From positions 186,001 to 250,000 of the forward strand of contig JAHCAU010000002.1 of assembly GCA_019634715.1 (NCBI GenBank): a DNA stretch of 64,000 bases, in the 5' to 3' direction. Of the stretch, positions 27,379 to 36,540 are shown piece after piece. This DNA is from Lysobacter sp. Lineage in GTDB: Bacteria; Pseudomonadota; Gammaproteobacteria; Xanthomonadales; Xanthomonadaceae. A program made the translations under genes and the position numbers. A model generated the notes under the pieces. The model worked only from the letters and a program-made list of their open reading frames with translations. It had not been told where the DNA came from and ran no database searches. The stretch's first letter is position 1, and each line of letters begins with the position of its first letter.

Positions 27379-27756
27379 ATGTTCGCGAACACCAATCTCT
27401 TCGTCATGAACCTGGGCTTCCCCGACGTGTGCATCGTCGGCATCGTCCCGGTGCCGCTGGTGAACATCGATTTCTCGATCACCAACATCCCGACGGTCTT
27501 CAACGTGCTCTACGGCGGCGGCCTGGCCGAGAACCTGATCACGATCAGCGCGCTGAGCACGGCCGACGTGGGCGTCGGCGTGGTCTCGGGCATGTGCATG
27601 GGCCAGAAGCGCTCGTTCCTGGGCAGTTTCAAGCTGCTGGTCGGCGCGATCTTCGCGTCGCGGCTGACCTCGATCAACGGCCAGAACGGCATGCTGCCCA
27701 ACACCGTCGGCATCAGCCTGACCCCGGCGCAGTTCCGCGTGCTGGTGCTGTCATGA
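27379..27756 (+). CDS. DUF4150 PAAR-like spike-tip protein
   Basis: 125 aa. The chain is strand-rich and hydrophobic with FPDVCIVGIVPVPLVNIDFS early and GMCMGQKRSFLGSFKLLVGAIFASRLTS later, the layout of DUF4150, a PAAR-like tip for the VgrG needle. No toxin domain is attached, so it caps the spike and cargo would be bound by other means. It starts two bases after the DUF3540 stop and ends just before tssJ. Confidence 0.85.
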   Translation: MFANTNLFVMNLGFPDVCIVGIVPVPLVNIDFSITNIPTVFNVLYGGGLAENLITISALSTADVGVGVVSGMCMGQKRSFLGSFKLLVGAIFASRLTSINGQNGMLPNTVGISLTPAQFRVLVLS

Positions 27757-27766
27757 GGACGCTGTC

Positions 27767-28243
27767 ATGAGGACGGCAACGATTTTCCGCCTCTGCGCCG
27801 CCGTGCTGCTGTGCGCGCTGCTGTCCGGCTGCGGCGTGAAGCGCATGCTCGGCATCGGCCCGCCGCGGCCATCGGTCAAGTCGGTGTCGGTCGGCGCCGA
27901 CATCGACGCCAACCAGGGCAACGCGACGCGACTGGATGTCGTGGTGGTCTACAGCGACGCCGCGAAGAACGCGATGCCGAAGACCGGACCGGAGTGGTTC
28001 CGCGACCGCGACGCGCTGCGCAGCATGCTCGCCACCGATGTCGAGGTGGTGTCGCTGGAAGTGCCCACGTCCAGCCCTGCGTTCAAGGTGAAGCTGCCGC
28101 GCAGGGCGCGCAGCAAGGGCCTCGCGGTCTTCGCCTACGCCAATTACGTCGCGCCGACCGGCTGGCCGGTGGTGGCGCTGACGCCCTTCGAACATCCGAC
28201 GCTGCAACTGCAGGCCGCGAAGATCGCGGTCCAGGACCCATGA
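27767..28243 (+). CDS. tssJ: T6SS outer-membrane lipoprotein TssJ
   Basis: 158 aa. An N-terminal lipoprotein signal ends in the lipobox LLSGC with the modified cysteine at residue 22. The mature part is a small beta-rich domain containing GADIDANQG and WFRDRDALR. TssJ anchors TssM to the outer membrane in the envelope-spanning complex. The start is ATG 27767; an out-of-phase ATGAGG directly upstream belongs to the end of the previous gene. The gap to tssK is ten bases. Confidence 0.9.
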   Translation: MRTATIFRLCAAVLLCALLSGCGVKRMLGIGPPRPSVKSVSVGADIDANQGNATRLDVVVVYSDAAKNAMPKTGPEWFRDRDALRSMLATDVEVVSLEVPTSSPAFKVKLPRRARSKGLAVFAYANYVAPTGWPVVALTPFEHPTLQLQAAKIAVQDP

Positions 28244-28253
28244 GGCCACCGGC

Positions 28254-29735
28254 ATGACCCAGAGCACCTCCATCATGAACGCCGACTTCCTGCCCGATGC
28301 CGTGCAGTGGTCCGAGGGCATGCTGCTCTCGCCGCAGCATTTCCAGCAGAACGACATCCACCTGCAGGCGATGCTGCACCAGCGCTTCACCGGCGCCGTG
28401 CCCTACGGCTGGGGCCTGCGCCACCTGCGCATCGACGAGGCGCGGCTGGCCGACGGCATCGTCTGCGTGCACGAATGCGATGCGGTGATGCCGGACGGCC
28501 TGCCGCTGGTCTACCGCGCCACGCACGTCGCCGGCAGCCTGGCGGTCGACGTGAAGAAGCATTTCGATGGCGATGCGAAATCGGTGCGCGTGTACCTGGC
28601 GATCCCGCCGCGCGCCGGCGCGCTGGACGTGCCGAGCACCTCGATCCGCCGCTTCGACAGCCTGCCGGGCCGGCCCACGCTGGACGAGACCGTCGGCATG
28701 GGCGACGTGGTGGTCGAGCGCCAGCGCGTACGTGTGGAGCTGTATGCCGGCGCACCGCCGGTGGGGCATCCGGCGCTGCCGCTGCTGGACGTGGTGCGCG
28801 ATGCCAGCGAGGCGCTGGTGATCGGCGCCTACCACGGGCCGATGCTGCGCATCGAAGCCTCGCGCAGCCTCGGCGCGAACGGCCTGCAGCAGCGCTTCGC
28901 CGACCTGCGCGCGGCGATGTGGAAGAAGCTGCGCGAGCTCTCGCCCGACGTGACCGACGACGCCCCGGAAACCGCGGCGGCCATGGGCACCGAGGCACGC
29001 ACCCACCTGCGCGCGGCGCGCGAGATCGGCGCCTGCCTGCCGCTGGTCGACACCGTGCTGGCCGATCCGCTGGTGTCGCCCGCGGTGGCCTGGTGGGCGA
29101 TGTCGCAGGTGGTCGGGCGCATGGCCGCGATCGGCAGCAACCCGCGCCCGCTGGCGATGGATCCGTATCGCCACGACGACTGCCAGCCGCAGTTCGACGC
29201 GGCGCTGACCTACATCCGCCGCAAGCTGGCGATGCTCAACACCGACTGGGACGTGATGGCGTTCGAGCGCGTCGGCGACGGCCAGTTCGCCCGCCGCCTG
29301 CCGGCGGACAGCGGCGGCACCGTACTGGTCGAGCTGCGCGTGGGCGAAGGCCAGAGCGCGCACGACCTGCGGCAGTGGCTGTCCGAGGCGCGCATCGCCA
29401 GCGAGGACCTGCTGCCGCTGCTGCGCCAGCGCCGCCTGCCGGGCGCCGACGTGCGCGTGCTGGGCGCGCGCGAGATCGCCGAACTCGGCCTGCGCCACGA
29501 CGCCATGATCTGCGCGCTGCGCAGCCAGCCACTGGAAACCGCCAGCGGCCTGGTCGACTGCTTCCGCGGCGGGCATCGCCTGGTGGTACAGGGCGAACGC
29601 GCGCAGGCACCGGCCGCGATCATCCTCCACCACCGCAAGGGCGCGGACCCGCGCCAGGTCGTCGCGTCCATGCAGCGCGCGCAGGGCGGGCCGCAGAGCG
29701 GGATTGGCGGCATGAACGGGGACGCCCATGCCTGA
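28254..29735 (+). CDS. tssK: T6SS baseplate protein TssK
   Basis: 493 aa, slightly longer than the usual 445 or so. Hallmarks are VQWSEGMLLSPQHFQQND near the N-terminus (typical WxEGMxLxPQHFQ) and the following GWGLRHLRID. TssK joins the baseplate to the TssL/TssM membrane complex. It overlaps tssL by eight bases. The last 40 residues are basic and Gly-rich and end GMNGDAHA, an extension without known function. Confidence 0.95.
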   Translation: MTQSTSIMNADFLPDAVQWSEGMLLSPQHFQQNDIHLQAMLHQRFTGAVPYGWGLRHLRIDEARLADGIVCVHECDAVMPDGLPLVYRATHVAGSLAVDVKKHFDGDAKSVRVYLAIPPRAGALDVPSTSIRRFDSLPGRPTLDETVGMGDVVVERQRVRVELYAGAPPVGHPALPLLDVVRDASEALVIGAYHGPMLRIEASRSLGANGLQQRFADLRAAMWKKLRELSPDVTDDAPETAAAMGTEARTHLRAAREIGACLPLVDTVLADPLVSPAVAWWAMSQVVGRMAAIGSNPRPLAMDPYRHDDCQPQFDAALTYIRRKLAMLNTDWDVMAFERVGDGQFARRLPADSGGTVLVELRVGEGQSAHDLRQWLSEARIASEDLLPLLRQRRLPGADVRVLGAREIAELGLRHDAMICALRSQPLETASGLVDCFRGGHRLVVQGERAQAPAAIILHHRKGADPRQVVASMQRAQGGPQSGIGGMNGDAHA

Positions 29736-30489
29736 GCGCGTCGGCGCCCCGCTGTTCCTGCTGGCCCGCTTCGCCGAATATTTCGACGAAGTGGTGGCCA
29801 TCAAGCTGGCCATCGCGGATGGGCGGCTGGGCGCGATGCTGGCGGTCGGCGACGAAGCGCCGCCGAGCGATCCGGGCGATCTGGCGGCGCGCACCAGCGC
29901 GCGCCTGGCCACGACCCTGCTGGCGCAGCGCAACGACCTCGCGCGCACCGGTACGCCGCGCGAGATCGAGGCCTACGGACAGGCGCTCTACGTCATGGCG
30001 GCGCTGACCGACGAATTGTTCATCCTCGACATCGACTGGCCGGGCCACGACGCCTGGATGGACACGCTGGTCGAGTACCGCATCTTCCGCAGCCGCAACG
30101 CCGGCGTGCGCGTGTTCGAAATGGCCGACAGGCTGTTGGCCGAACCTGCGATTGACCGGCTGCAGGCCGATGTCGCCGCCGTGATCGTGCTGGCGCTGCG
30201 CCTGGGCTTCAAGGGCCGCCATCGCGGCGGGCAGGGCGAGGCCGAACTGCGCGCATTGCGTGCGCGCCTGTATCGCGTGGTCGAGCGCGAGCACGACGGC
30301 GGCCTGCAACCGCCGACCTTCCCGCAGGCTTCGGGCCAGACCCAGTCGGGCGGCACGCCGAAGCGGCTGGCGCCGCTGTCGCCGTGGTACGTGGGCGCGG
30401 CGGTCGCGCTGCTGGTCTACCTGCTGCTGTCGAGCGTGGTGTGGCTGAGCCTGATCGAACCCTTCAGGCAAGCGGTGGGGGCGGGCTGA
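29728..30489 (+). CDS. tssL: T6SS inner-membrane protein TssL (DotU-like)
   Basis: 253 aa, with the cytoplasmic helical domain first (LARFAEYFDEVVAIKLAI, then ALTDELFILDIDWPGHDAWM, then the EVRIFRSRNAG-like turn) and one C-terminal membrane helix at about 221-243 (WYVGAAVALLVYLLLSSVVW). This is the short TssL form without a peptidoglycan-binding domain. It overlaps tssK upstream, and its stop overlaps the tssM start (ATGA-type at 30487-30491). Confidence 0.93.
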   Translation: MPERVGAPLFLLARFAEYFDEVVAIKLAIADGRLGAMLAVGDEAPPSDPGDLAARTSARLATTLLAQRNDLARTGTPREIEAYGQALYVMAALTDELFILDIDWPGHDAWMDTLVEYRIFRSRNAGVRVFEMADRLLAEPAIDRLQADVAAVIVLALRLGFKGRHRGGQGEAELRALRARLYRVVEREHDGGLQPPTFPQASGQTQSGGTPKRLAPLSPWYVGAAVALLVYLLLSSVVWLSLIEPFRQAVGAG

Positions 30490-33400
30490 TGGATCCTTCG
30501 ATCGTCATGGCGTACCTGTCGAAACTGGATGTCGCGAAGACCGCTGCACTGGTCGTGGGCATCCTGGTCGCACTGGTCGCGCTGGTCTGGTTCCTGCGCC
30601 GCGTGCTGCGCAAGCCGAAGATCGTCGGCATCGACGCGGTGGGCGACGGCTGCGCGTTCTGCGCGCGCGTACGCGGCTGGTTCAGCGGCCTGTTCGATGC
30701 GCTGGACTACCTCGCCACGCGTCGCGAGTGGCGCTACGCGCAGCCCTGGGTGCTGGTGCTGGGCGGGAAGGGCGCCGGCAAGAGCAGCCTGGTCGCGTCG
30801 TCGCTGGTGTTCGAACAGCACCCCAGGCCGGCGAAAGCCCGCGAGCTGAAGGCCACCGGCATGCAGTGGGCGTTCCTGCGCCGCGGCGTGCTGATCGACG
30901 CCGACGGCGCGCTGGCCTGCGCGGCGGAGGGCAGCGAGGGCGCGCGCGACTGGGCGAAGGGCCTGGACATGCTCGACGCGCTGCGCCCGGAGCGCCCGCT
31001 CGACGGCGTGGTGCTGTGCGTGTCCGCGCGCAGCCTGCGCGGCGCGAAGCGGTCCGAGCGTGCGGCGCTGGCGGCCGACGCCAATCGCCAGCTCGCGCAA
31101 TTGCAGGCGGCGGTGGAATTCATGCTGCCGGTGTACGTGGTCGTGACCCAGTGCGACGACGTGCCCGGCTTCGACGCGTTCTGGCGCAACCTCGCGCCCG
31201 AGCGCAGGCGCGAGATCTTCGGCTACTCGGCGATGTCGCAGGACCAGAACCACGCACCGGCGGACTGGGCCGAGACCGCGTTCGACTGCATCGGCGAGCG
31301 CTTGCGCGAAGTGCAGGTCGACGTGGCCGGGCTGAGCGAGCAGGTCGACGATGTCGACGGTTTCTTCCTGTTCCCGGGCCGGTTCCGCGAACTGCGCGCA
31401 CCGCTCACCGAGTGGCTGGAGACCGTGTTCCGCACGACCGCGTGGCAGAGCGGCCACCTGTTCCGCGGTCTGTACTTCACGGGTACGGTCGCCGGCACGG
31501 TCGCCGGCGCGCCGCGCGACGTCGCCCGCGACGACGTGGCCTTCGTCGATGCGCTGGTCGCCGACAAGGTGCTGCGCGAGACCGCCCTGGCGCGGCCCAC
31601 GCGGCAGGGCCTGTGGTCGCGCAATGGCGTGATCCGTCGCGTGCAGTACGCCTCCATCGCCGGCCTGGTCGGGTTGCTGGTCGCCCTCGGCGTGGCCGGC
31701 GTTCGCGTCTCGCGCCAGGTCGACACCCTGGTCACCGGCATGCACACGCTCAAGGAGGTGGTGCCGCGCGTGCCGCCGCCGGAAAGCGGCGTATGCCTGG
31801 CCAGCGAGGACGTGTACCCGCTGCTGGCGCACGTCTCGCGCGTCGACACCCGCTCGCGCCGCCTCGTCATCCCGCTGTCCTGGGTCGACGGCCGCCTGAC
31901 CAGCCGCAGTGCGACGGTCGTCGGCAACACCACCGTCGAAGGCGTGCTGCTGCCGACCCTGTCGTGCCTGCTGGAAAAGCGCGCGCGCGACCTGCTCGGC
32001 GGCAGCCGGCTGACCACGGCGGCCGAAGGCGCGGGCTATTCCGTGCAGCGCAGCGAATTCCGCCGCCTGCTGGTCGAGGCGCGCGCGCTCGAAGACAACC
32101 TCAAGCGCTACGAGAGCCTGTCCAAGCGCGCGCCGATGATGAGCGAGGGCGAGGTGCTGGCCACGCTCGCGCAGTTGTCGCAGTACGCCTTCGGCGAGCC
32201 GGTGCCGCGCATCGTGCTGCGCCGCGGCGGCGTGCTCGACGATGCCTTCCGCAACATCGGCGGCCGCCCGCCGCAGCCGGTGATGCCCAATGGCCTGCAG
32301 GCGCGCATGACCACCGCGATCGATGCGCGTGCCGCCAGCCTGCGCACCGCGCTCGGTCGCGAGGTCGCGGCCGGCGCCACGCTGCTGTCGGTGCTCGACC
32401 AGGGCCGGCCGCCGATCCTCGAGAACACCCGGCGCATGGGTACGTGGATGACCTGGGTGCAGGGCCAGTGGCTGGGCTCGTCGCCCGAGCGCAACCCCTG
32501 CCAGGAGATCGTCGAAGCCAACAAGGCCGATGTCGAGGCGCTGATCGGTTATTACGGCAGCAGCGACACCCTGGAGCGGCTGCTGCGCAAGTTCAACGAA
32601 ACCCAGTGCTACCAGCCCGAGCTGCGCGTGCTGGCCGGCATGGAGATCGCGCCGTACGGGCCGCTGTTCCTGCCTGGCGAAGATGGCCTGGTGCTGTCGC
32701 GGGACGTGCAGGGGGAACTGGGCGGCATGCCGGCGCTGGTCGCGCTGCCGTTCATGCAACTGCGCTCGGCCGCACCGTTCCGCTGTCTCGGCGGCGCCGC
32801 GCGCTGGCGTGCCAGCGAGATCGCCGAAGCCGCCGGCTATCTCGACCAGTACGAAGCCTTCGCGAAGGCGCGCAAGCTGCCCTCGCTGCCCGAGGGCGGG
32901 CGTCCGCTGTACGACAGGCTGGCGCGGGCCTCGCTGGCCCACGCGATGGACGACGCGCTGCGTCGCGCGCAGCAGGCTTCGGCCGACATCGACGCCGAAA
33001 CCGCCGCCGCCACGCGCAGCGACGCCGCGCTGGCGGAGGTCGGCAACGAACTGGCGCGCGGGCTGTCGTCGCTGCAGCGCGTGCTCAATGCCTATGCGCA
33101 ACTGGGCTTCGCCGACGACGGCGCGAAGGTACGGCAGTGCGCGCGCGATTTCGCCGCGGACAACCTTGGCGGCGTGGATGCCCTGGCCGATGCCAGCCGG
33201 CTCTATTCGCCGGCCGTGCCGGCCGGCGGCGACGCGCTCTATGCGCTGGGCAGCGTGCCGGTGGCCAAGGATTTCCTCGCCCGCCAGGTCGCGCGCGCCG
33301 AAGTGCTGGCCGGGTACGCCGATCCGTTCCTGTCGCTGCTCGCCGGCACCACCGGCGTCGACGACGCCTGGCGCGACACGCCGCAGACCGATGCGTTCTG

Positions 33401-34409
33401 GCGCAACACGCGCACCGAGATCGACAGCTACACCAAGGGCAAGGAGCCCAGCGGGCAGGTCGCGAACCTCGATGCGCTGGTCATCGGCCAGCTCACCGGC
33501 ATGACCTACCAGAACTGCGGCAGCCTGCTCGCGGCGTACAAGTCGCCGGAATCGGGCAACGACCTGTTCTCCGAACGCCGGCGCCGGCTGGAGCGCCAGG
33601 TGCAGTTGCGCTGCACCGACCGCCGCGCCGCCGACGCGGAAGCGATCTACGGCGCGCTCGCCACCCGCTTCAACCGCGATCTCGCCGGGCGCTATCCGTT
33701 CGCGCCGCTGGAGGCGCGCGACGCCAGCCCGGCGCTGGTGCGCGCGTTCTTCCTCGACTACGCCCGCGACCGCACGCGCATCGACGACGCGCTGCGCGAG
33801 CTGCAGGGCGCGCGCTGGCGCGAGGCGAGCGCGTTCGTCGACGCGCTCGATCGTACCGCCGCGTTCTTCGACGCCAGCGTGTCCGCGCCCGAGGGCATGG
33901 CGGTGATCGGGCTGGAGGCCACGTTCCCGGCCGAGACCGCGCGCGCCAGCGGCGCCAGCGAGGTCACGACCTGGCGCCTGCGCGTGGACGCGATGCTGTC
34001 GGAATTCCCGAATGCGCAGAAGGCACTGTCGTGGCTGCCCGGCGATGGCGTCTCGATGGAGCTGCAATGGGCCGACCGGTCCGCATGGCGGCCGCTGGCC
34101 GATCCGCTGCAACCGCAACTGCAGGCGCAGGGCGCCACCGCGCGCTTCGCGTTCGACGGCCCGTGGGCGCTGCTGCGCATGATCGACACGCATTGCCCGT
34201 CCGGCGCCGGCGGTCGTACCGCATCGCCGCTGCTGCTGCGCTTCGACGTGCCGGTGCAGACGGTCGCGCCCGGCGCCGACGGCAAGCCCCGGCGCGACGA
34301 GGGACGGGTGTTCATGCAGTGGCGCCTGACCGGCACCGACCCGGCGAGCAAGGCGGTGAAGCCGCTGGCGCTGCCGGCGCAGTTCCCGCGCAGTGCGCCG
34401 ACCGACTGA
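30489..34409 (+). CDS. tssM: T6SS membrane complex protein TssM (IcmF-like)
   Basis: 1306 aa, normal family size. The membrane helix at about 14-36 is followed by a cytoplasmic NTPase-like domain with Walker A GGKGAGKSS at 92-100. A second membrane segment lies near 388-410 (YASIAGLVGLLVALGVAGVRV). The large periplasmic part ends with a beta-domain that contacts TssJ. The start is ATG 30489, overlapping the tssL stop. The antisense frame across this gene is a G+C artefact. Confidence 0.96.
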   Translation: MDPSIVMAYLSKLDVAKTAALVVGILVALVALVWFLRRVLRKPKIVGIDAVGDGCAFCARVRGWFSGLFDALDYLATRREWRYAQPWVLVLGGKGAGKSSLVASSLVFEQHPRPAKARELKATGMQWAFLRRGVLIDADGALACAAEGSEGARDWAKGLDMLDALRPERPLDGVVLCVSARSLRGAKRSERAALAADANRQLAQLQAAVEFMLPVYVVVTQCDDVPGFDAFWRNLAPERRREIFGYSAMSQDQNHAPADWAETAFDCIGERLREVQVDVAGLSEQVDDVDGFFLFPGRFRELRAPLTEWLETVFRTTAWQSGHLFRGLYFTGTVAGTVAGAPRDVARDDVAFVDALVADKVLRETALARPTRQGLWSRNGVIRRVQYASIAGLVGLLVALGVAGVRVSRQVDTLVTGMHTLKEVVPRVPPPESGVCLASEDVYPLLAHVSRVDTRSRRLVIPLSWVDGRLTSRSATVVGNTTVEGVLLPTLSCLLEKRARDLLGGSRLTTAAEGAGYSVQRSEFRRLLVEARALEDNLKRYESLSKRAPMMSEGEVLATLAQLSQYAFGEPVPRIVLRRGGVLDDAFRNIGGRPPQPVMPNGLQARMTTAIDARAASLRTALGREVAAGATLLSVLDQGRPPILENTRRMGTWMTWVQGQWLGSSPERNPCQEIVEANKADVEALIGYYGSSDTLERLLRKFNETQCYQPELRVLAGMEIAPYGPLFLPGEDGLVLSRDVQGELGGMPALVALPFMQLRSAAPFRCLGGAARWRASEIAEAAGYLDQYEAFAKARKLPSLPEGGRPLYDRLARASLAHAMDDALRRAQQASADIDAETAAATRSDAALAEVGNELARGLSSLQRVLNAYAQLGFADDGAKVRQCARDFAADNLGGVDALADASRLYSPAVPAGGDALYALGSVPVAKDFLARQVARAEVLAGYADPFLSLLAGTTGVDDAWRDTPQTDAFWRNTRTEIDSYTKGKEPSGQVANLDALVIGQLTGMTYQNCGSLLAAYKSPESGNDLFSERRRRLERQVQLRCTDRRAADAEAIYGALATRFNRDLAGRYPFAPLEARDASPALVRAFFLDYARDRTRIDDALRELQGARWREASAFVDALDRTAAFFDASVSAPEGMAVIGLEATFPAETARASGASEVTTWRLRVDAMLSEFPNAQKALSWLPGDGVSMELQWADRSAWRPLADPLQPQLQAQGATARFAFDGPWALLRMIDTHCPSGAGGRTASPLLLRFDVPVQTVAPGADGKPRRDEGRVFMQWRLTGTDPASKAVKPLALPAQFPRSAPTD

Positions 34410-34424
34410 GCAGGAGGGCAGGCC

Positions 34425-34517
34425 ATGCATCCCGACCCACATCGCACACCGCACCGAAGCATGCACTGCGACGCGCCAGGCCCGGATCCGGGCGCTTACG
34501 ACGGAGAGACGAGATGA
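34425..34517 (+). CDS. Possible 30-residue peptide upstream of tssA
   Basis: ATG 34425 follows a strong AGGAGG at 34412-34417, and the frame stops at TGA 34515-34517, overlapping the tssA ATG (ATGA). The peptide is rich in His, Pro, Asp and Arg. A perfect 14-base palindrome GCCCGGATCCGGGC (about 34479-34492) lies inside. It could be a coupling leader for tssA or an accident. Not recognised. Confidence 0.35.
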   Translation: MHPDPHRTPHRSMHCDAPGPDPGAYDGETR

Positions 34518-35623
34518 ACGAACAAGCGCAGGCCTACGACCGCTACTTCCGCGCCACGGTCGGCCAGTCCTTCGACGCGCTGGCCGCGCCGCTGCCGGGC
34601 GGGTCTCCGGCCGGCCATCCCGCCGGCGAGGACGAGGACTACCGCCGCATCCGCCACGAGCGCACCGAGGAGGACGCGACCCTGCCGCAGGGACCCTGGG
34701 AGCGCGAACTCAAGCGCGCCGACTGGAACGCGGTGGGCGAACTCTCGGCACGCGCGCTGGCCACGCGCAGCAAGGACCTGCAGTTCGCGGCCTGGTTGCT
34801 CGAATCGCTGATCGTGCGCACCGGGTTTCAGGCGCTGGCGCCGTGCCTGTCGCTGATGGAAGCGCTGCTGGCCGGCTTCGGCCGCGACCTGCATCCGCAG
34901 CAGGAGGAACACGCGGCCAACGTCTGGTCCTGGATCGCGAACCGCCTGCTGCCGGTGCTGCGCAAGGTGCCGCTCACCGCCACCGGCGGCGATCGCGATT
35001 ACGCCTGGAACGACTGGGAACAGGCGCAGCGCAACGAGCAGTTGCGCGCCAGCCTCGGCCGGCAGCGCGAATCGGAGATCGAAGGCGCCAGCCTGGGCGA
35101 CGTGGGCGCAGCGCTGGCCTGCACGCCGAACGATCGCCTGGCCTTCCTGCATCACTGCCTGGCCGATGGCCTGGAGGCGATGGATCGCCTGGCGCAGGTG
35201 CGCGACGCGACCTGGGACGACCGCCTGCCGACCCTGCTGCCGATGCGCGAACTGCTGGAGCAGATCGACATCCTGCTGACCGGCGAGGCGCGCCGTCGCG
35301 GCCTGCTGTCGCCCGCGCCGCAGGAAGACGCATCGCCCGAAGTCGACGGCGGCGACAGCGCGCATGCGCCGGCGGTGGTCGCCGGCAGCCACGACCGACG
35401 CGAGGTCTATGCCGCGCTGGCCGAGATCGCGCATGCGCTGGAGGTGATCGAACCGCACAGCCCGGTGCCGTACCTCATCCGCCGCGCCGTCGCCTGGGGC
35501 GGGCTGAACACCGCGCAGCTCTACAACGAAGTGTTCGTGCGCTGCGGCGGGCAGATCAACATCTTCGAACTGCTCGGCCTCGGCGACCCGGTCGCCGGGC
35601 AGGAGCGCGCGGCGTCCGGTTGA
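34514..35623 (+). CDS. tssA: T6SS protein TssA (ImpA N-terminal domain family)
   Basis: 369 aa. The N-terminal region has the ImpA signature: PWERELKRADWNAVGELSAR, then SKDLQFAAWLLESLIVRTGF, then the LLPVLRKVPLT segment. The C-terminal part has SRREVYAALAEIAHALEVIEPHSPVPYLIRRA, the common last helices of short TssA proteins. TssA caps the growing sheath or baseplate and guides polymerisation. ATG 34514 follows GGAGAG. It is the last recognised structural gene of the operon. Confidence 0.93.
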   Translation: MNEQAQAYDRYFRATVGQSFDALAAPLPGGSPAGHPAGEDEDYRRIRHERTEEDATLPQGPWERELKRADWNAVGELSARALATRSKDLQFAAWLLESLIVRTGFQALAPCLSLMEALLAGFGRDLHPQQEEHAANVWSWIANRLLPVLRKVPLTATGGDRDYAWNDWEQAQRNEQLRASLGRQRESEIEGASLGDVGAALACTPNDRLAFLHHCLADGLEAMDRLAQVRDATWDDRLPTLLPMRELLEQIDILLTGEARRRGLLSPAPQEDASPEVDGGDSAHAPAVVAGSHDRREVYAALAEIAHALEVIEPHSPVPYLIRRAVAWGGLNTAQLYNEVFVRCGGQINIFELLGLGDPVAGQERAASG

Positions 35624-35663
35624 GCAGCGCCATCGCATCCACCCGTGCGGGAGCCATCACGTC

Positions 35664-36536
35664 ATGTCCAGCAGCAAACGCAGTCCAGGCCAGAAGCCCG
35701 TGGCGATCCTCATCGCCGCGCAGATGCGCGTGGCCCCGGGCGGGATCAAGCCGCACAAGCCCGTCAACGTGAACAAGGCCCTGCGCGCTGCGATGAACGG
35801 CTCGCCCCAGGCCCGGGCCGCATTCAAGAACAACAAGGCGGCCGTCAACCAGGCCAAGCCGCACCTGCAGGCCCTGGCCAACCGCCAGGGGCAGGGGTTG
35901 ATGTCGTCGCTGAAACACGGGGTTTCGGCGATGCGTTCGCTCAAGCAGGTCACGCGCGACATGGCGAAGCAGCCCGGCGCGAACAAGTTGAAGGTCGAGT
36001 CCAGCGTGCCGCTGAACGCGAAGGCGCAGAAGCACATGGATGGTATCGCGAAGGCGATGGAAGGCCCGAAACCGAACCTGTTCTCGGCGCTGGGCCAGGG
36101 CATCGGCCTGATGCGCGAGATGCGCAGGACCACCCGGCAGATGAAGCAGGACGCGATGCGCGGCGCGCACATGGACACTCGCGATGCGAAGGCGACGACG
36201 ACCGCCCTGTCGCCGATGGCGCCGCCGAAGACCGGTGCGAAGCCGGGGCAGGGCGTACCGAAATCCGGGCCCGGCGAACTGCTGGGCGCGCTCGGCCAGG
36301 GGGTGCGCATGCTGCAGGCGGCCAAACAGGTCACACGGCAGTTGAAGGCCGTCGGCACGACGCAGGGACTCGCGCCGCAGCAGGGTTCCGACGCTCTGCA
36401 AGGCTTCCAGTCCCACGGCTTCCAGGCGCTGCAGGCACTGGCGCGCGGCGGGTATCCGGGCGAATCGCCGATCGCGATCATGCTGATCGCGCGCCGGCGC
36501 GGTGCGCCGCCCGGCGACGAATCCCCCAGGGACTGA
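35664..36536 (+). CDS. Hypothetical protein with three internal 24-residue repeats
   Basis: Not recognised (290 aa). Three imperfect repeats, at about residues 79-102, 139-162 and 206-229, each follow the pattern L(M/F/L)(S/G)(S/A)L..G(V/I)..(M/L)...(K/R)..TR(D/Q)(M/L), predicted amphipathic helices of similar charge. The ends share a second echo: PVAILIAAQMRVAPGG at the start and SPIAIMLIARRRGAPPG at the end. It is basic, rich in Gln and Lys, with no signal peptide or membrane helix. The gap after tssA is 40 bases. It may be secreted cargo or a structural accessory protein. Confidence 0.6.
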   Translation: MSSSKRSPGQKPVAILIAAQMRVAPGGIKPHKPVNVNKALRAAMNGSPQARAAFKNNKAAVNQAKPHLQALANRQGQGLMSSLKHGVSAMRSLKQVTRDMAKQPGANKLKVESSVPLNAKAQKHMDGIAKAMEGPKPNLFSALGQGIGLMREMRRTTRQMKQDAMRGAHMDTRDAKATTTALSPMAPPKTGAKPGQGVPKSGPGELLGALGQGVRMLQAAKQVTRQLKAVGTTQGLAPQQGSDALQGFQSHGFQALQALARGGYPGESPIAIMLIARRRGAPPGDESPRD

Positions 36537-36540
36537 ACGC

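Noticed and set aside
30417..34466. Very long antisense open frame (over 1300 codons) across tssM
   Set aside because: High-G+C codon bias keeps the opposite frame open. The product is Arg/His/Ala-rich with no domain, while the plus strand has clear TssM features.
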